Assembly (NCBI GenBank): GCA_013176395.1
Contig: JABMLP010000022.1
Location: 434,001-498,000, forward strand
DNA length: 64,000 nucleotides
From: Venturia oleaginea
Lineage: Eukaryota; Ascomycota; Dothideomycetes; Venturiales; Venturiaceae
Direction: 5' to 3'
Shown here piece after piece: positions 36,107 through 48,768 of this stretch (positions within the stretch are counted from its first letter, which is position 1; each line of letters begins with the position of its first letter). Under the pieces are notes generated by a model. That model ran no database searches. It was not told the origin of the DNA and saw nothing but the letters and a program-made list of their open reading frames with translations. The position numbers were made by a program, and so were the translations under genes.

Positions 36107-38660
36107 GTGGGTGGGAGGTGGGAGTGGAGGTTTGTTGTCGTTGTCATTGTTGTTGGTTTTGATTTCTTGCTTTCTTTGTATATTTTTTCTTTACTTTCTG
36201 CTGATTGGTTTGGGGTTTGGGATTGGGATTGGAAAGGGATTCTGCGTGCTTGATGCATAGGGTTGGGCGGGATACCCTCGTTTCTGGCTCTTGTATTTTC
36301 CATCTGCTTTTTAATAATGGTGTGGTTGGGTCACTTTGAAGTATTGGGTTGTAAGTATTTCTTTCCTTGATCAACTTGCGGGTAATACTATAATGCGAGA
36401 TATTCCCTGGGGGAAGTGTTCTAAGTATCTGGTATAAAATCTTTCCTTCATCACTGATTAAAATAATGGCATGATTACATTTGGGTTTATCACTGTATCA
36501 TTTCTGAGGAAACAGCCAAGCTTGGGTTATGTTGTTTGCTTCGCGGTCGTCGACGGAAGATTTCTGGCGGGCACATGGAAATAATTGTTGGGCATTTATC
36601 GATATCGATATCGAGCTGGCTCAGGTATAAATGTACTATTGCCACGTCCAAAGAATATGGGGGAATTGGAGCGGTGGGAATACCGTGGATGGTGTATCAG
36701 TAGATTAGACTGATGTCGGAAGTTGAGTTTGACGTACGAACCTCCGGCATAAAGGCGGTCGTGAGTGTCGTTCGATTTTCCCTGGGGTAAGCTGACGCTC
36801 TACCAATGGGATGAAATATCTGTTGCATTGCAGGAACAAATGCCGAAATGCCACTACTATCCAGAGGCCAGATCGGTATCAATACAACCCTGGCGAGTTT
36901 ATTGGGAGCGAAGTATTCAGTACGTCTTCATAGAGTAAACCGTGGAAGTGAAAGGTGGACAATCTCCTCTCCGTAGCCGTCGGGCCGTACTGGCGAGGCT
37001 GATGTGTTGCAGGGATACATGGCCTCCAATAACCGTGATACATTGCTACAACTGGCGAAATGGAAAACCGCTTCTTCCTTCCGACATACACAGTATACGG
37101 GGATCGACCAGGTCTGGAGAGGTATCATTCATCGGACTGCAGCAACTTTAGTCGCTATTACCTAGTGCCCTTGGAGGATGTCGAGTTGTATATGCAAAAG
37201 AAGTCGGAGAGCACATTCCCAGGTGGAGGCAGCAGTATATCTCATGGTTCAAAGGATGAAATTCAGCTGCTGCTCTCCCAGCCTAATATTTTTGGTGGAT
37301 GGAATGCATATGCGACAAGCATGGACGAGCACATTCCGGTCAGCGTGAAGAAACGCAGGCACTGTGATTCGGATGCGCACTCGCTGGATGTTTTCAGTGC
37401 CTCCTTGTCTTCCATGCCCTTTCTTGTAAACGAATCCGAGTTGCGAAATGATGGGCGTGATGGTCAATGGCTTGCCCTGTTCCAAACGAGCTTTACGAGA
37501 TGAAGTGATATTGAGCGGTGAGCGAAGAAGAAGGAAGAAGCGGAATACAAGCAAGTGCAAAAGAAAAGCCAGTCCCGAAAATTTCATCGACAGGAGAGAG
37601 TTCCACCACGGCAGCCACTTCACGAAGTCGTAAAATTATCAATCTTGGACGAGCCGCGCCGAAGGTTTGGATATCCTTACAATAGATCACATTACCGTTT
37701 CTTCATGCGTGTGGGCTGACTCGCTTGCCTCACGGATCCATCCGGTCGGGTTCAACCTCGATGTTTGGGACAGGTGGGCAACACAACGATGAGTTGTGGT
37801 TGGCGAAGGATGTGGGAGGTGGTGAGTGAGGGTTGCCCTGTTTGTGGAGAGATGCAGACGTGTGTCAGGGAGAGTGCAGGCGTGTTGGTAAGCGGGCGTG
37901 GTGAGATAGGGCGGGGTACAAGTGTATTGTGTCGTGTTGGACGGATGAAAGCGATGCTGGCGAGATGATAGCTTCTTGGCTATATCTATGATCAGGATGT
38001 GTCAAAGTCAATGATATGGGTAATGGCATCAGATCACAATGAACAGAAATATTGCAGCTCTGGTGTGAGTGGAGCACCAATATATGTCCGGATTGGGATT
38101 CGTGTATACTCCACCTTCGCCGGCGACGATGATACGGCAGGAGATTTCCAACCAGGGACCTAACATTTCCCAGTACCGAGCATCTGCATGATTGACCCGC
38201 TTCTCGCGTTGTGGCGGATGCTCTCTGGGCTTGGGAACCTCACTTCCGATCTTGTTACATACAACCAACGGCCTTCTCCTCGAGGCAACGGGTGAACAGC
38301 TCCAAAAGCAACTGCGAAATGAAGAAGTTCGGATCTTCACCCACCTCCAGGAACGGTCGGCTCGAACCATTTCTAGCGGGCCGCCCTTCCCCCCTTCCTT
38401 GTTGATTAAAATAGCGAACCAAAGTCAAGCCTTGAGGAGTATTCCTTTTGAACACATTGAAGACAGCCAACGGGAAGGCATCCGAACCACACTGGGGCTT
38501 TTAGGCTCCGCGTCGTGAAGAGCCTTCGTTACCTCGTATTGCCATGCCATCGTCAGTTTCTGTGGCGATGAGATGCTAGCGTCAGGCAAATGCAGATGCT
38601 CCAAAGAAGCTGCTGGTTGATGGGGATTGGCTGTACTGCAGCGAATTGCGAGTGCAGAGT

Positions 38661-38744
38661 GCGTCTGCGTCTGCGTTGCGTTGCGTTTGTTGCGTTGCGT
38701 TGCGTTCGTTGCGTTGCGTTCGTTGCGTTGCGTTGCGTCTGCGA
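38661..38744. repeat. Imperfect (TTGCG)n pentanucleotide array with TCTGCG variants
   Basis: Runs of GCGTT/TTGCG units, with occasional TCTGCG and TTTG spacers, fill about 84 bases. It lies about 620 bases upstream of the Pin4-like start. Confidence 0.85.
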
Positions 38745-38892
38745 CATCGTATAAGGCGACTCGCTCAGCAAGGAGAATTTGGCCGTCGAGTCTGTGGCGT
38801 TAATTTGATTGAATAAGTTGTTCTGTGGAGTGACGAAGACAGTGCTTAGCCTGGTGGGAAGTTAAAGGAGAGAAAGGATGAAATTGGCCTCA

Positions 38893-38898
38893 TATAAA
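38893..38898 (+). promoter_or_regulatory. PIN4: Candidate TATA box of the Pin4-like gene
   Basis: TATAAA lies about 465 bases upstream of the ATG at 39363, which would give a long leader. It is a sequence match only. Confidence 0.3.
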
Positions 38899-39015
38899 CT
38901 GCAGCAGCGACGCAGCCGTTAATTTTTCCCAACACACCTGGCCCGCGTACTAATACACCATTCGTCAACAATTAGCCTCTGTCCGACCAGACAACAAACA
39001 TCTCGCTCCTTGCCA

Positions 39016-39079
39016 CAGACTGCACAAGCATCTGCATCTGCCAGACTGCACAAGCATCTGCATCTGCCAGACTGCACAA
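39016..39079. repeat. 26-bp tandem repeat, 2.5 copies, in the Pin4-like leader
   Basis: Two identical copies of a unit beginning CAGACTGCACAAGCATCTGC (39016-39041, 39042-39067), then 12 bases of a third. It probably lies in the 5' untranslated region. Confidence 0.9.
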
Positions 39080-39362
39080 CCAGCACACTGACGCCTACAA
39101 GTGCTCCTGCTCCTGCTCCTGTCACTAGCCATCAGATCTTGCTGCTGCCAGGCCTCGTACTGCCCTTAATAATCTCTATACTGCGCCCACACCTTCAACA
39201 GCCTCCATCCAACATCTCTTCGCTTCCTACCTACAGCCTAAGTCGCTTCAACTTCTCACCCCGTTTTCATCACGCTCAGTCTACCTCCTTCACTCCCACT
39301 CCGACTGCTGTATGCAGCTCCAGGCTGAGAATTAACGACGCCACGAACGAACGAACCGGACC

Positions 39363-41323
39363 ATGAGCAACCATTTTCATTACTCGGACATGTACTCTTA
39401 CGATCAGAACCCGCAGCGCTCACCGGGCGCCCACCGTCATGTTCCTCACACCCTGAACCGTCAACCATCGCGACAGTTCGAGGCATACGTTTCCATGCCA
39501 CAGGCGAGCCTTTACACGGCCGAGGATCATGCTGCTCAACAGCAGAATTATGGTGGACAGCCTCGCTACAACACCGACAGGATGAACGCCCAAACCATGA
39601 ACTCGAACTACACAAACTACGATCCATGGAACTCGAACTCGGGGTACAACCATCAACAAAACAACACGATCGGAGGTGCAGGCAGCCGCGCAAGACCATC
39701 AGTCGCAGCCAGAGGACGACCAGGTCTCCCAGCGGTAAACATACAGTTCCATCAAACACGTTAATAATACACTAATTAAACTTTTCACAGAACTGGATGG
39801 AACAGCCACAAATGCCGCAGAACATGCCACCGCCTCCTTTCCACGGCCTGGGAAATGGCTCCATCTCCCAGTCTCACCTTCGTGGCGGCCACGACTCGTC
39901 CCATCTCGGTCATTCTGAACTTGACGAAGAGCTCATCCCTACCGCTATTGTCATCAAGAACATCCCCTTCGCAGTCAAGAAAGAGACGTTGGTTAAGCTT
40001 ATGACGGAGATGGGCCTTCCTTTGCCATACGCATTCAACTATCATTTCGATAACGGCATATTCAGGGGTCTGGCTTTTGCAAATTTCACTACTGCCGACG
40101 AGACGGCCGCCGTCATCGATATAATGAACCATTACGAACTTTGCGGTCGAAAATTGCGCGTCGAGTACAAGAAGATGCTACCTCTGGTTGAGCGGGAGAG
40201 AATCGAACGAGAGAAGCGCGAAAAACGCGGCCAATTACAAGAGCAGCACCAGCCTATGGGCGGACAGCTTCACAACCAGCCCTCCATGAGCTCCATCGCC
40301 TCCGGTCATCTTCCTCCTGGCACGTCTCCTTCGCCATTGTCTGCTCGCAACCAGACCCTTGGTAAGAGAATCGCGTCGTCACTTCCTTCAGACTATTCTA
40401 ATTCGGCAGAAGATTACGATATGAACGATCCCGTAACCCTGACCTTCTACACGCAACTGTTATTTTTCAGCCAAGATCCGACAAAAGAATCCTTCACTTT
40501 CCCGCCCACACTATCAGCTCCTGAGCGAAAAATTGTTCACACATTGGCGCACAAGATGCAACTGGCCCATATCTCCAAAGGCACCGGCGACCAACGCGCC
40601 GTTCACGTCTTCCGCGCCCATGATAGCAATGTCAGCCCCCCTATCTCACAGCTGCCCACCAGTCATCCTTCTGATCCGCACCGGCGGGCCCTGAACCGTG
40701 CAGCCACAACTGATTTTAGCGATGTTCGGGGCGAGCGTTTCTTTGGCACGCTTGGACGCCAATCCTCGGGGTTACTCGGATTTGCAGATTCCCCGGGGGG
40801 TCTAAACAGCCTCCGCACGGCGAAGTCGTACGCAGACCTCCGATCGTATACGCCTTCGCCTGTTCCCTCCACTGCGAGTTTCCCAGCATCATTGAACAAC
40901 AATTTTACTCGATTTGCTGAATATGCCCACAGCAGCTCTGCAGCCTCCAACCCTAACCTGTCGGCAACTGCGGCCTCCATGGCGAACCGAGAGGACATGC
41001 TAGTGAATGGTTTGAGCAGTATGACCATTGGCAGCGGATTTGGACAGAGTTCCAGCCCGCGCAGTATCAGGAATGCCTGGGACCGGGAAGTACCCGGTCA
41101 AATCGGTGCGATCGGTGGTCATCGATCTTTCAGCAGTGCTCAGGCTCAGTACGATGATGGTCGTGAACGAAGCCAAGGTCTTCCAGCTCGCCAGCCTCGC
41201 GGCCCTCTTCCAGAGCGCGGGTCTGGGTTTCCATCTCGTCAGCCTCGACAGAACGGCGGTCACAGCGGACGCGGCAGTGATGACATCTCATCACAATCTA
41301 ATTTGGAAATCACTGTCGAATAA
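39363..41323 (+). CDS. PIN4: RRM + R3H RNA-binding protein, Pin4/Mdt1 (Cip1/Cip2) type
   Basis: Exons 39363-39734 and 39791-41323 give 634 residues. The intron is 56 bases with a CACTAAT branch point. The N-terminus is Asn/Gln/Tyr-rich. An RRM spans about 174-255, with the RNP-like strands AIVIKNIPFAV and GLAFANFTTADET. A charged helix follows (ERERIEREKREKRGQ). An R3H-like domain spans about 337-390 (LTFYTQLLFFSQDPTKESF, then PERKIVHTLAHKMQLAHIS). The tail is Ser/Arg/Gly-rich. In yeasts the family (Pin4/Mdt1, Cip1, Cip2) binds mRNA, is regulated by checkpoint and stress kinases, and affects G2/M progression. Ser/Thr-Pro sites in the tail fit such control. A long leader (38900-39362) precedes it. 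Confidence 0.88.
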
Positions 41324-43883
41324 ACAGTCGTCTGAAGATTTTCCAGACATTTGATTGATGGTGTACGACGAGATGACTTGCGTCTAGTCATCTTTCTGCA
41401 TTTGAGATCAAGACTTTACGAAGTACACGACGAACGAAGGCACGACAGTAGACATACCGGCGAGTGAGAAGTTTGTCTCATGTTTCATTGCATATCTGGG
41501 ATTTCGAGAAAAAGCATCTGACGGAGAAGAATTGGTTGATGAAAGGGTTTGCCAGGCGGGTTTTTAAGTCCTGGCTTGTATACTGATAGCTGCGTTTGCT
41601 TTACCCTGTTGTTCCTGTATTGCTTGTCATTTCCTCGGAGCTGGCCTACGATTTTACTTTTTATTCTCCTTGCTTCTCCTGAAGAAGTGAGCACGGTGAC
41701 GAACGACGACACACGACACGAAAGACTACTATTATACACCACAACTGCGACAAGAACTTCACGACACTCGACGACAATATACCACAAGAGCGACTCTTCG
41801 AGTGGGCGACCACACGACTTTAACGATTCGAGCCTACTACGATTGTTCACGACGACGACTAACTCCATCATCATTATTCAACGGCCATGCTGTCTATATT
41901 GCCGCTCACGACACAACTAACTTTGGGTCAGATGCTATGGTGCGCAGTACAAGTCTGTTTCCTCCCTGCGTTGCGCCCCGTTTTATACGCACACGGCCTT
42001 TATTGTTGAGAAGAGAGACTGCAAATTTCATTATGCATCATGTCTGTTACCATGTAATACAACCTATTTATTCGACTTTTTATGCCTTTTGTTGTTCTTC
42101 ATTATGGAATCATAGGAGACGGATGGTGGAAGGGTGGATGAAGATCAGGGTTGGCACTTGAGGAGTTTATTGTCTGTTTCGGAGACTCCGGTCGTTCTGC
42201 TTTCCTCCAACATTCTCTCTTTCCTTGACTTTTAGGCTTCTTTTGCTCTGGTTCCTCATATTGAGGGATGATGCTGCTTTGTTCGTAATGTGGTAGGGCT
42301 TATTTAATATGATTGTTCCTCTCTCTCGGTGTTGTAGCATATCTATGTATCAGATCATTTGTGCGTTCTCCGTTGCATGTCTTCCTACCTTTTTTTTTGT
42401 GGGGGGCCCACAACAGCTCTCCTTTCTCGTTGCACGTCTCCTTGTGGGCCGCTGTTCTGCAGATGTAATCCTATTTTGCATTATTAGTTGGCGGTTAGTC
42501 TTTAAGATAAGATTTCCAGAAAGAAAAAAATCCGTCTCCGTGTGGCGTGGAAGGTTTGATACTTTTAATAATCGGAATCGCGTTGGTTTTCTCACTCCCT
42601 GGGTTCGTTGTCTGATATTTAACATGCACGGCCTGGTTGAGTTTCTCCTTGCCATGGTCTGGGATTGGAGGGTGGGTGTTGGGAAGGGGGAGATAGAGGG
42701 GGAGGAGGAGGAGGAGGAAGTAAGGGGTATGAGATTGTGTGTTCTGTACGGGATGGAATGTGTAATGGATACATGGATATTGTGGTATAGCTATTTGATA
42801 TAACGGCGGGTAGTGATATTATTCACCCATTGATTGATTTTCTAGGCGTATATACACTACATGACCGACTATAGACTCTCTTGGCGTACGTGAGATGGTA
42901 TCGCTTTGACTGGCCAGCGCCGCCTACTGCGAATCTCGGGCTCGGGCTCGGGCTTGGGTTGTGCTGTGCTGTGCTGTGCTGGGGTATGCTATATCACCAT
43001 TTTTTCTACCTTGCTAGTCTTGATGTGGCTGGCTGTTCCATTGGCCGAATGGAAGCAACATTGTGCGATTTCATGGGATGTACGGAACCGTTATTTACCT
43101 ACTATTACTTACTTCATTACCTAACCTATACCGTGTATAATGATACACAAGAGCCCAAAGATATAGCTATGGTAAGTAATAAGAGTATATAAAGTCTAGG
43201 GAGAAAGGGTAGGGCTAGTGAAGAAGGGGTAACTAACGTTGTATTACGTAGGTCACCTCGCTCAGACTAGAGGCATTGGTTTTTTTCATCCTAGAGAGTT
43301 GGGATTTGTCGTTGATGGACAGCGATTATGGGTATACGGCGCAGACGACATTACATACCACGTAAAATCAAGCAATACTACTATATAGAGGTTGCGATGT
43401 GACTCTCTGCGGTGCAACTTGTTCATCTTACACCTTTGCTTGCTGCCGCGAAATTGAAAGTCAAAACCTTTCCTGACAGCGGTTTATGAATGAATCCCTT
43501 GTTGTATTTTGTTTTTCAAGACGCAGAACAAAACCGTGTCCTCTGTGCTCAAGCCTTTGCATTACTAGGAATCGCATGTAGGTGAGTAAGTAGGTAATCC
43601 CCATCGCATGTCCTCTTCATGTATGTACCCCAATCATACTTTTGACCCACAGCCCTTCAAACCACACACAGCAGGAAATGCAAAAAAAGAGAAAGAACAT
43701 TGGTATCAAAACGCCAAAGACACGCTCACTCATCCCAACAACCTAGAAGCTGCCAGTCGAGAATGATAGTAAATGATGCAGCAGAAACAAAGGGGGATAT
43801 ACGAGGTCCACACAATCCAACCCACCCTACCCTACCCTACCAACCTAGTCCAATCGCAAAGGAAAGAAGAATAGAAGAGCAGC
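41324..43883. other. Intergenic between convergent genes, 2.6 kb
   Basis: Two 3' ends meet here. T-rich stretches and short purine arrays (for example GAGGAGGAGGAGGAGGAAG at about 42701) occur. Open frames up to 164 codons (42309-42803) have low-complexity, non-conserved-looking products and no splice support. I see no gene. Confidence 0.45.
42936..42980. repeat. Adjacent microsatellites (TCGGGC)n and (GTGCT)4
   Basis: About four hexamer copies (42936-42958), the last imperfect, are followed by four exact pentamers (42961-42980). Confidence 0.8.
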
Positions 43884-46800
43884 CTAAGGTCCAGAAGGCG
43901 TGACGCTCCTCTCCCTACTATCCCTCTTACTCGCCCCAAAAAGACCTCTTCTTCCCTTCGGAGAGGTAGCTATACTCGTAGCATCAGCGGGTGTGAAACT
44001 ACTCCTGACAGTAACTTTCCCACTCCCCACATTGAGAGTTTGTTCACTGCCCCTGCCCTGATCGGAGACAAAGAAGGTCCCCTCACCAAGCTCGTCGTCC
44101 CGTCCAAATGTGGAGTGGTCCTTGACCAAAATGCGGAACTGCGCATCGGCAGTGCACGAGGTCTTGAACGCCTCGGCCTCACCCCAGTTGACAGTCCCGT
44201 CAGCGGCTTTGATGGCTTTCGTCTTGTGGACTTCCTTGTCTTTACCTCGTGATCCACCTAAAAGTCCAATGTGTGCCTGGATGTTCGCTGATGGTGGGAA
44301 CCCAGATGCGGAGAGGATACTCAAACTGGCTGTTCCGCTTTCTGCACCGCCCGGTGAGGTGCCATACATACTGTGTAGAGAATTGGCGCCCACGGATTTG
44401 TTGCGCGCATGTGGTGTAGGGGTTCCCGGTATCGACGTTCTGTTTGAACCCGAACCTTCAACGGCGATAACAGGCAGTGTCTCTTCGCCGTTAGCAGGGG
44501 TAGTGAGACCACTATCGTTACCACCAGGTGAGGTCTCGCCAGCACGACTCTTGCGTCTGCTGAAGCCTCTGCCGAATTTCATGACCCCACCGCCGAGCGC
44601 GGAACCGACTTTACCGACACCTTTGACGGGCGCACCGACGATCTTGCCAGGAACCGCAAACGTGCCTTGGAAGGTAGATGAACCTTGCCTCGTTCTCTGC
44701 ACGAAATCTGGTTTGAAGAGCAGGTTGAGCCTGACAACACCGGATGCGCCATCTAATGCCAGTTTGATTTCTTGACGTTGGAATGGCTCGAGCATCTCCA
44801 GGTTGATCGCAGCCTTACCCAAGAAGTCGGCCTTATCACCAAAATCCCAATCAAAGACATGGACTTCGAATTTTGCGGCAGTCCGCGAGCGGATAGCGAC
44901 ATCGAAAGTCTCGTTCCAAGCGGGATGTAGTGTCTTCTTCTGTTTGTCGGTCTTGTACACGTCCTTTCCATTGAGGATGAACTTGCAGTATGGATCACTA
45001 AAGCCATTGCGATCCGCGGCTGGAAGATCAGCGGCATCGCAAACGTCCACCCGCAAATTACCCATGTTGTTGAAGCTCTCACTAGGATCCAACTTCATCT
45101 GGATGGGCAAATACTTCAAGCTGACCGTAATCTTGCTCTCGTGACCATCGTTGTGCGGTATCCTCAGTTCGGTTGGCTTGTATAAGCATCGCTCGAGAGT
45201 GGTGAGGGTGGGGCCTGTAAGCTTAGCCAGGACGTGAGTCTCCTCGCCCTTGCCTTCCTTGTCGGCGTGCTCCACCAAGCGTAGGGTGATTCTTGATTCC
45301 GCAAGTTCGCGAACAATGGCATCGCCAGCTAGAGTTGAACCATTAGCAAGAGTCCCAGTATTCCATACCGACCAGCAGAAAACTCACTTTCGTTGAACTC
45401 GTAACTCTTCGCCTTGACCTTATGGGTGGAATACGCAGGAAAGACCATATCGTCCATGATGACCTCAAGGACGCAATTGGCCTTCGCAAGCTCACCTGAG
45501 ATAAGCTTGAAGACAAGAAGACCAGATTCTGCGTGATATTAGCGAGTCCCTTTTGGTTAATGTAATTTTACAGAGTTCTTTAAGAGTGTAGATAAAATGA
45601 TAGTATGCAAGCAGCTGCCTGTTTCTCATCAAAGTGTGTCCACATCCTAAAAAACTTACTAGGTTCTGCAACGTGTTCGAACCAGGGAAACCGACCATAA
45701 TCCATCAGGTTCTCTGCTGATAACTTGATCTTTGGAACCTCTTTCACAGCAGGAAGCACATCATCTTGGTCCTTCTCGCCCGCTGCTAACTTCTTCGCCA
45801 GGTCTCCAGATGCACTCGAGTTAGTGGTTTTCAATGAAGAAATGGTGCCACTCGTGTTACTCCTCGCGCGCAAAGCACCATTTTTGATAGGCGTGCCGTT
45901 GCTCTTGGTACTCTTGAAACTCGTTGCCGAAGATTCAACACCCTTACTTGGAGTATGGTCGCCATTGACTTTGTGTTTGTCTTGGGCAGCTTCTTCCTTG
46001 TCTTCCGCCTCCTCTTCAGGATCGATGACTGGAATTGTCGGGAAGAATGAGCAAGTGTAGTTGATCGTGCCCTTTGCTGGACGGCCTGGTCCAGCCGAAA
46101 GTAGTGATTGAGAAATCATCTCTTTGGTGTCATGTACTGCATATTCACCACTCTCTTGCTGACGGAGATAGTCGCCCACTGAAATATCGAAGTGGCCAAG
46201 GGAGCGATCTTTGCCCATGTTCTCTTCGTCCATGACCTCAACTGTAAGCTTCTCTCGGGCGGCATGCACAGGTATGTAAATAACCTCATCCCAGTCAGGG
46301 TTGAGGTTGTTCTTCCAGGTGACTGTCCGGCCTTTTTGTATGCCAGAAAGAAGGACTCGAGCGTATGGATCTGATTTTCCAACAGTCTCAACGTTACGTA
46401 ATTCCCGTGCGTTCTTGAAGTAGATTCGAATGACACCAATGGGCATGATGTACCCACCAGAACCCGCAATTGCTCCTCGAAGTGCCACAGGTCGCCATTG
46501 GACCATCATCTTAGCTCGAGCATTTTGAGCATTTGCAAGATTGTACCAAAATTCGCCCTTCTCCATCAACTCCATCATATCGTCCAGCTTGATTTGATAG
46601 GTCCCAAGAATAGGATCCGTTGCAAGGTCGCGGTCATCCTTGATGACCAGGCCGAGTTTAGCGGTCTTGCGATTGGTGATAAGAAGCTCCTTGCTAGCGT
46701 CTGTCCATATCGGATTGTTCGTTCGTTTCAATTTCTGGGAAATCGCGACTTCCTTTCCATTGAGTAGTAAGACAGCGTATGGATTGAGCGCACCAACCAA

Positions 46801-48768
46801 GCTCTTGCTTCCATCCAAATCCTTAGCTTGCTCTACGGTGAATTTAACAATACCAGTCAAAGACTCCGGCGGTGGCTCTTCGCTTCCATCTTGAAGCTTG
46901 GTTCCTCCAAGCACGGGGAAGAACCGGAAATCAGCCTGGACAAGCCCTCGAGCTTTACCGTTTGCCAAAAGCTCAAGTTGTTCATTCTCGAATTCATCAT
47001 CGGATTCGAATCTGTCCAAGGCAAAGGTCGCTTCTCCCAGTTCCTTGTCCTTCCGGAACTCATTGTAGTCGTAAACCTTGATATTGAGCGTGTCTTTGAG
47101 GGAGCTCAGAATAACGTGAACTGTCTGGTTCCATCGAGGATTTGCATTCTCATGAACAGTCTTGGTGCGGCCCAATTCAGTGCGGTTGTTTACCGAGACT
47201 GTCGCATATGGATCTGGAGTACCAGCAAGGGGATCGGGGTTCTTAAGACCGATGGCACCGTGGAACTGGATTTGCAGCACACCAATTGCTTGATCCACTG
47301 GGTTTCCGGCAAGAATCTTGGCGACCTCGATCGGGAAAACGTTGGGTGCATACATCATTGGTCCCAAGTTAGCATGAATCATCTCCTGGATGAAGCCTTC
47401 AAGACCAGGAATGAAGTTGATGTCAAAACCGAACATGTCCCCACCAAGAGGCTTGCAGACATAGTCCAGAGTCGGTCGCTCCAAAAAACAAATTTCGATC
47501 TTCTCGATATGAGGAAATGGCAATTGAAGCTTGACCTTGACTCTCATGATACCCGAGCATGCCATATCCTCCACAATGACATCGAGACCTTTGCTTATCA
47601 TCGCTTTGCCGACACGAACCTCAAGAACAACCTTGGGATTTTGCTTGACTTTTATCTGCCGAGAGGTCATATCCGCAGTATCGTTGGGTGTGAAGCTGAA
47701 TTTCCAGTCCATCAAGACAGTGTCGTCCTCGGTCTTTGGGTAGGTTCGCACGTGCTCCAGTCTTGGAGGCTTGGTTCCCAAAGTGAATGAAGTCATCCTC
47801 AAGCTGTCCAAGAAGGCGGGCGTGGCTGTTGACAACACTTGGTCCACAGAACTGATGATTGTCTTGCAAAGAACCGGGGCATAGATTGGCCAGAATTTGA
47901 CCAAAAAGCTATTGATCCACTCCAATGTCTCATGGTCCGTCTCCAGACGTGCCTTGGCCAGCTCGCGGTTGATATCGTCCCGGAAGTTGCGTCGAACTCG
48001 CCGGATAGAGGTACGATAGTAGGTTGAGCAGAATGCCATGATGATGAAGATCCAGCCTAGACCACCACCGAGCACTGCAACAACCCACGAAGACAGACAT
48101 GCGAAAATTATGACGCCTGAGTTGTGATACCAGTCTCCGAAGAACTTGTCCTCCACGCGCTCCTCGAGCCATGTCGACTCATCGCTCATTGTGGTCTGCA
48201 TGTCTAGACCTTCGGGTATGCCAGGTCCAAAACGAGGTGCCCAACCCGCTCTGCTCCAATCTTCGTCGTCCTTGTCGAGGCCAGTGAGATCGCCATTGGC
48301 AGCCTGCTCAGATTGCGCATCGGTTGCAGCTACGACGCCAGCTTTGCCAGAAGATACCGGAGGAAGAACATTTTGGTATTGAGAAGGGGTTCCGTCATCC
48401 TGGCACAATGGTCAGCAGGCAAGCATGTAGGTTGGAAAGTGTAATAAACGAACCGTATCAGAAGCAAGAGCTGCAACCTTTGGGGTTCGGTGATGCTGGA
48501 GGCCAGCTGGAATATACTAATTGCGCGGTCAGCTTCATCCCCTTTGTGCAATTTATTGAGAGTCTGGAAACCAGCCTACCGAATTGACCTGAGCGGCTTT
48601 CTCCTCTGCCGAAGCGTTTGGATCAAATTGAAACGCAGCACTGCCCCCAGCTCTTGCTTCCTCGACGGCAGCTTTCTCAGCTTGCTTCGAAGTAACACTT
48701 GAATTGGGATCCCTCGCAGCTTCGTAGGCGCCCTGCTGCTTGAGCTCGGCCTCGCGGCCACTTGCCAT
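43884..48768 (-). CDS. Tricalbin (SMP and C2 domain ER-plasma membrane tether)
   Basis: Exons on the minus strand: 48768-48580, 48516-48454, 48399-45660, 45528-45388, 45328-43884, giving 1525 residues. The start MASGREAELKQQGAY is chosen because every join is in frame (AQVNS|YIPAG, ASDT|DDGTPS, AEP|KSGLLVF, FNE|TGDAIV). Tricalbins are ER proteins that hold cortical ER to the plasma membrane and transfer lipid. A membrane hairpin lies at about 178-210. An SMP lipid-binding domain spans about 240-460 (LEWINSFLVKFWPIYAP). C2-type domains follow: three around 465-900 with NPDPLAGTPDPYA, GALNPYA and GKSDPYA loops; a fourth with RNGFSDPYCKF; and a fifth, degenerate one near the C-terminus. It is most like yeast Tcb1-3, with the paralogue not assigned. 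A Ser/Asn-rich linker sits between C2 domains 3 and 4. Confidence 0.95.

Larger units (their letters stand above)
36107..39362. other. Long intergenic stretch, 3.3 kb, with repeats and a weak gene-like patch
   Basis: It contains a TATA-like motif near 36626, a patch at 36713-37503 where short protein-like frames and splice-like signals occur but never line up, a TTGCG repeat array (38661-38744), and the promoter/leader of the Pin4-like gene. No complete gene model could be built. Confidence 0.4.

Noticed and set aside
38661..38744. CRISPR-like array
   Set aside because: Units are contiguous pentamers without unique spacers, in a eukaryotic genome.
39010..39366. 118-codon frame that overlaps the Pin4-like ATG by ATGA
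   Set aside because: It opens with TTG, not ATG, and its text is leader-like low complexity including a tandem repeat.
46828..47790. 320-codon plus-strand frame
   Set aside because: It lies opposite the tricalbin SMP and first C2 domains, which are unmistakable on the minus strand.
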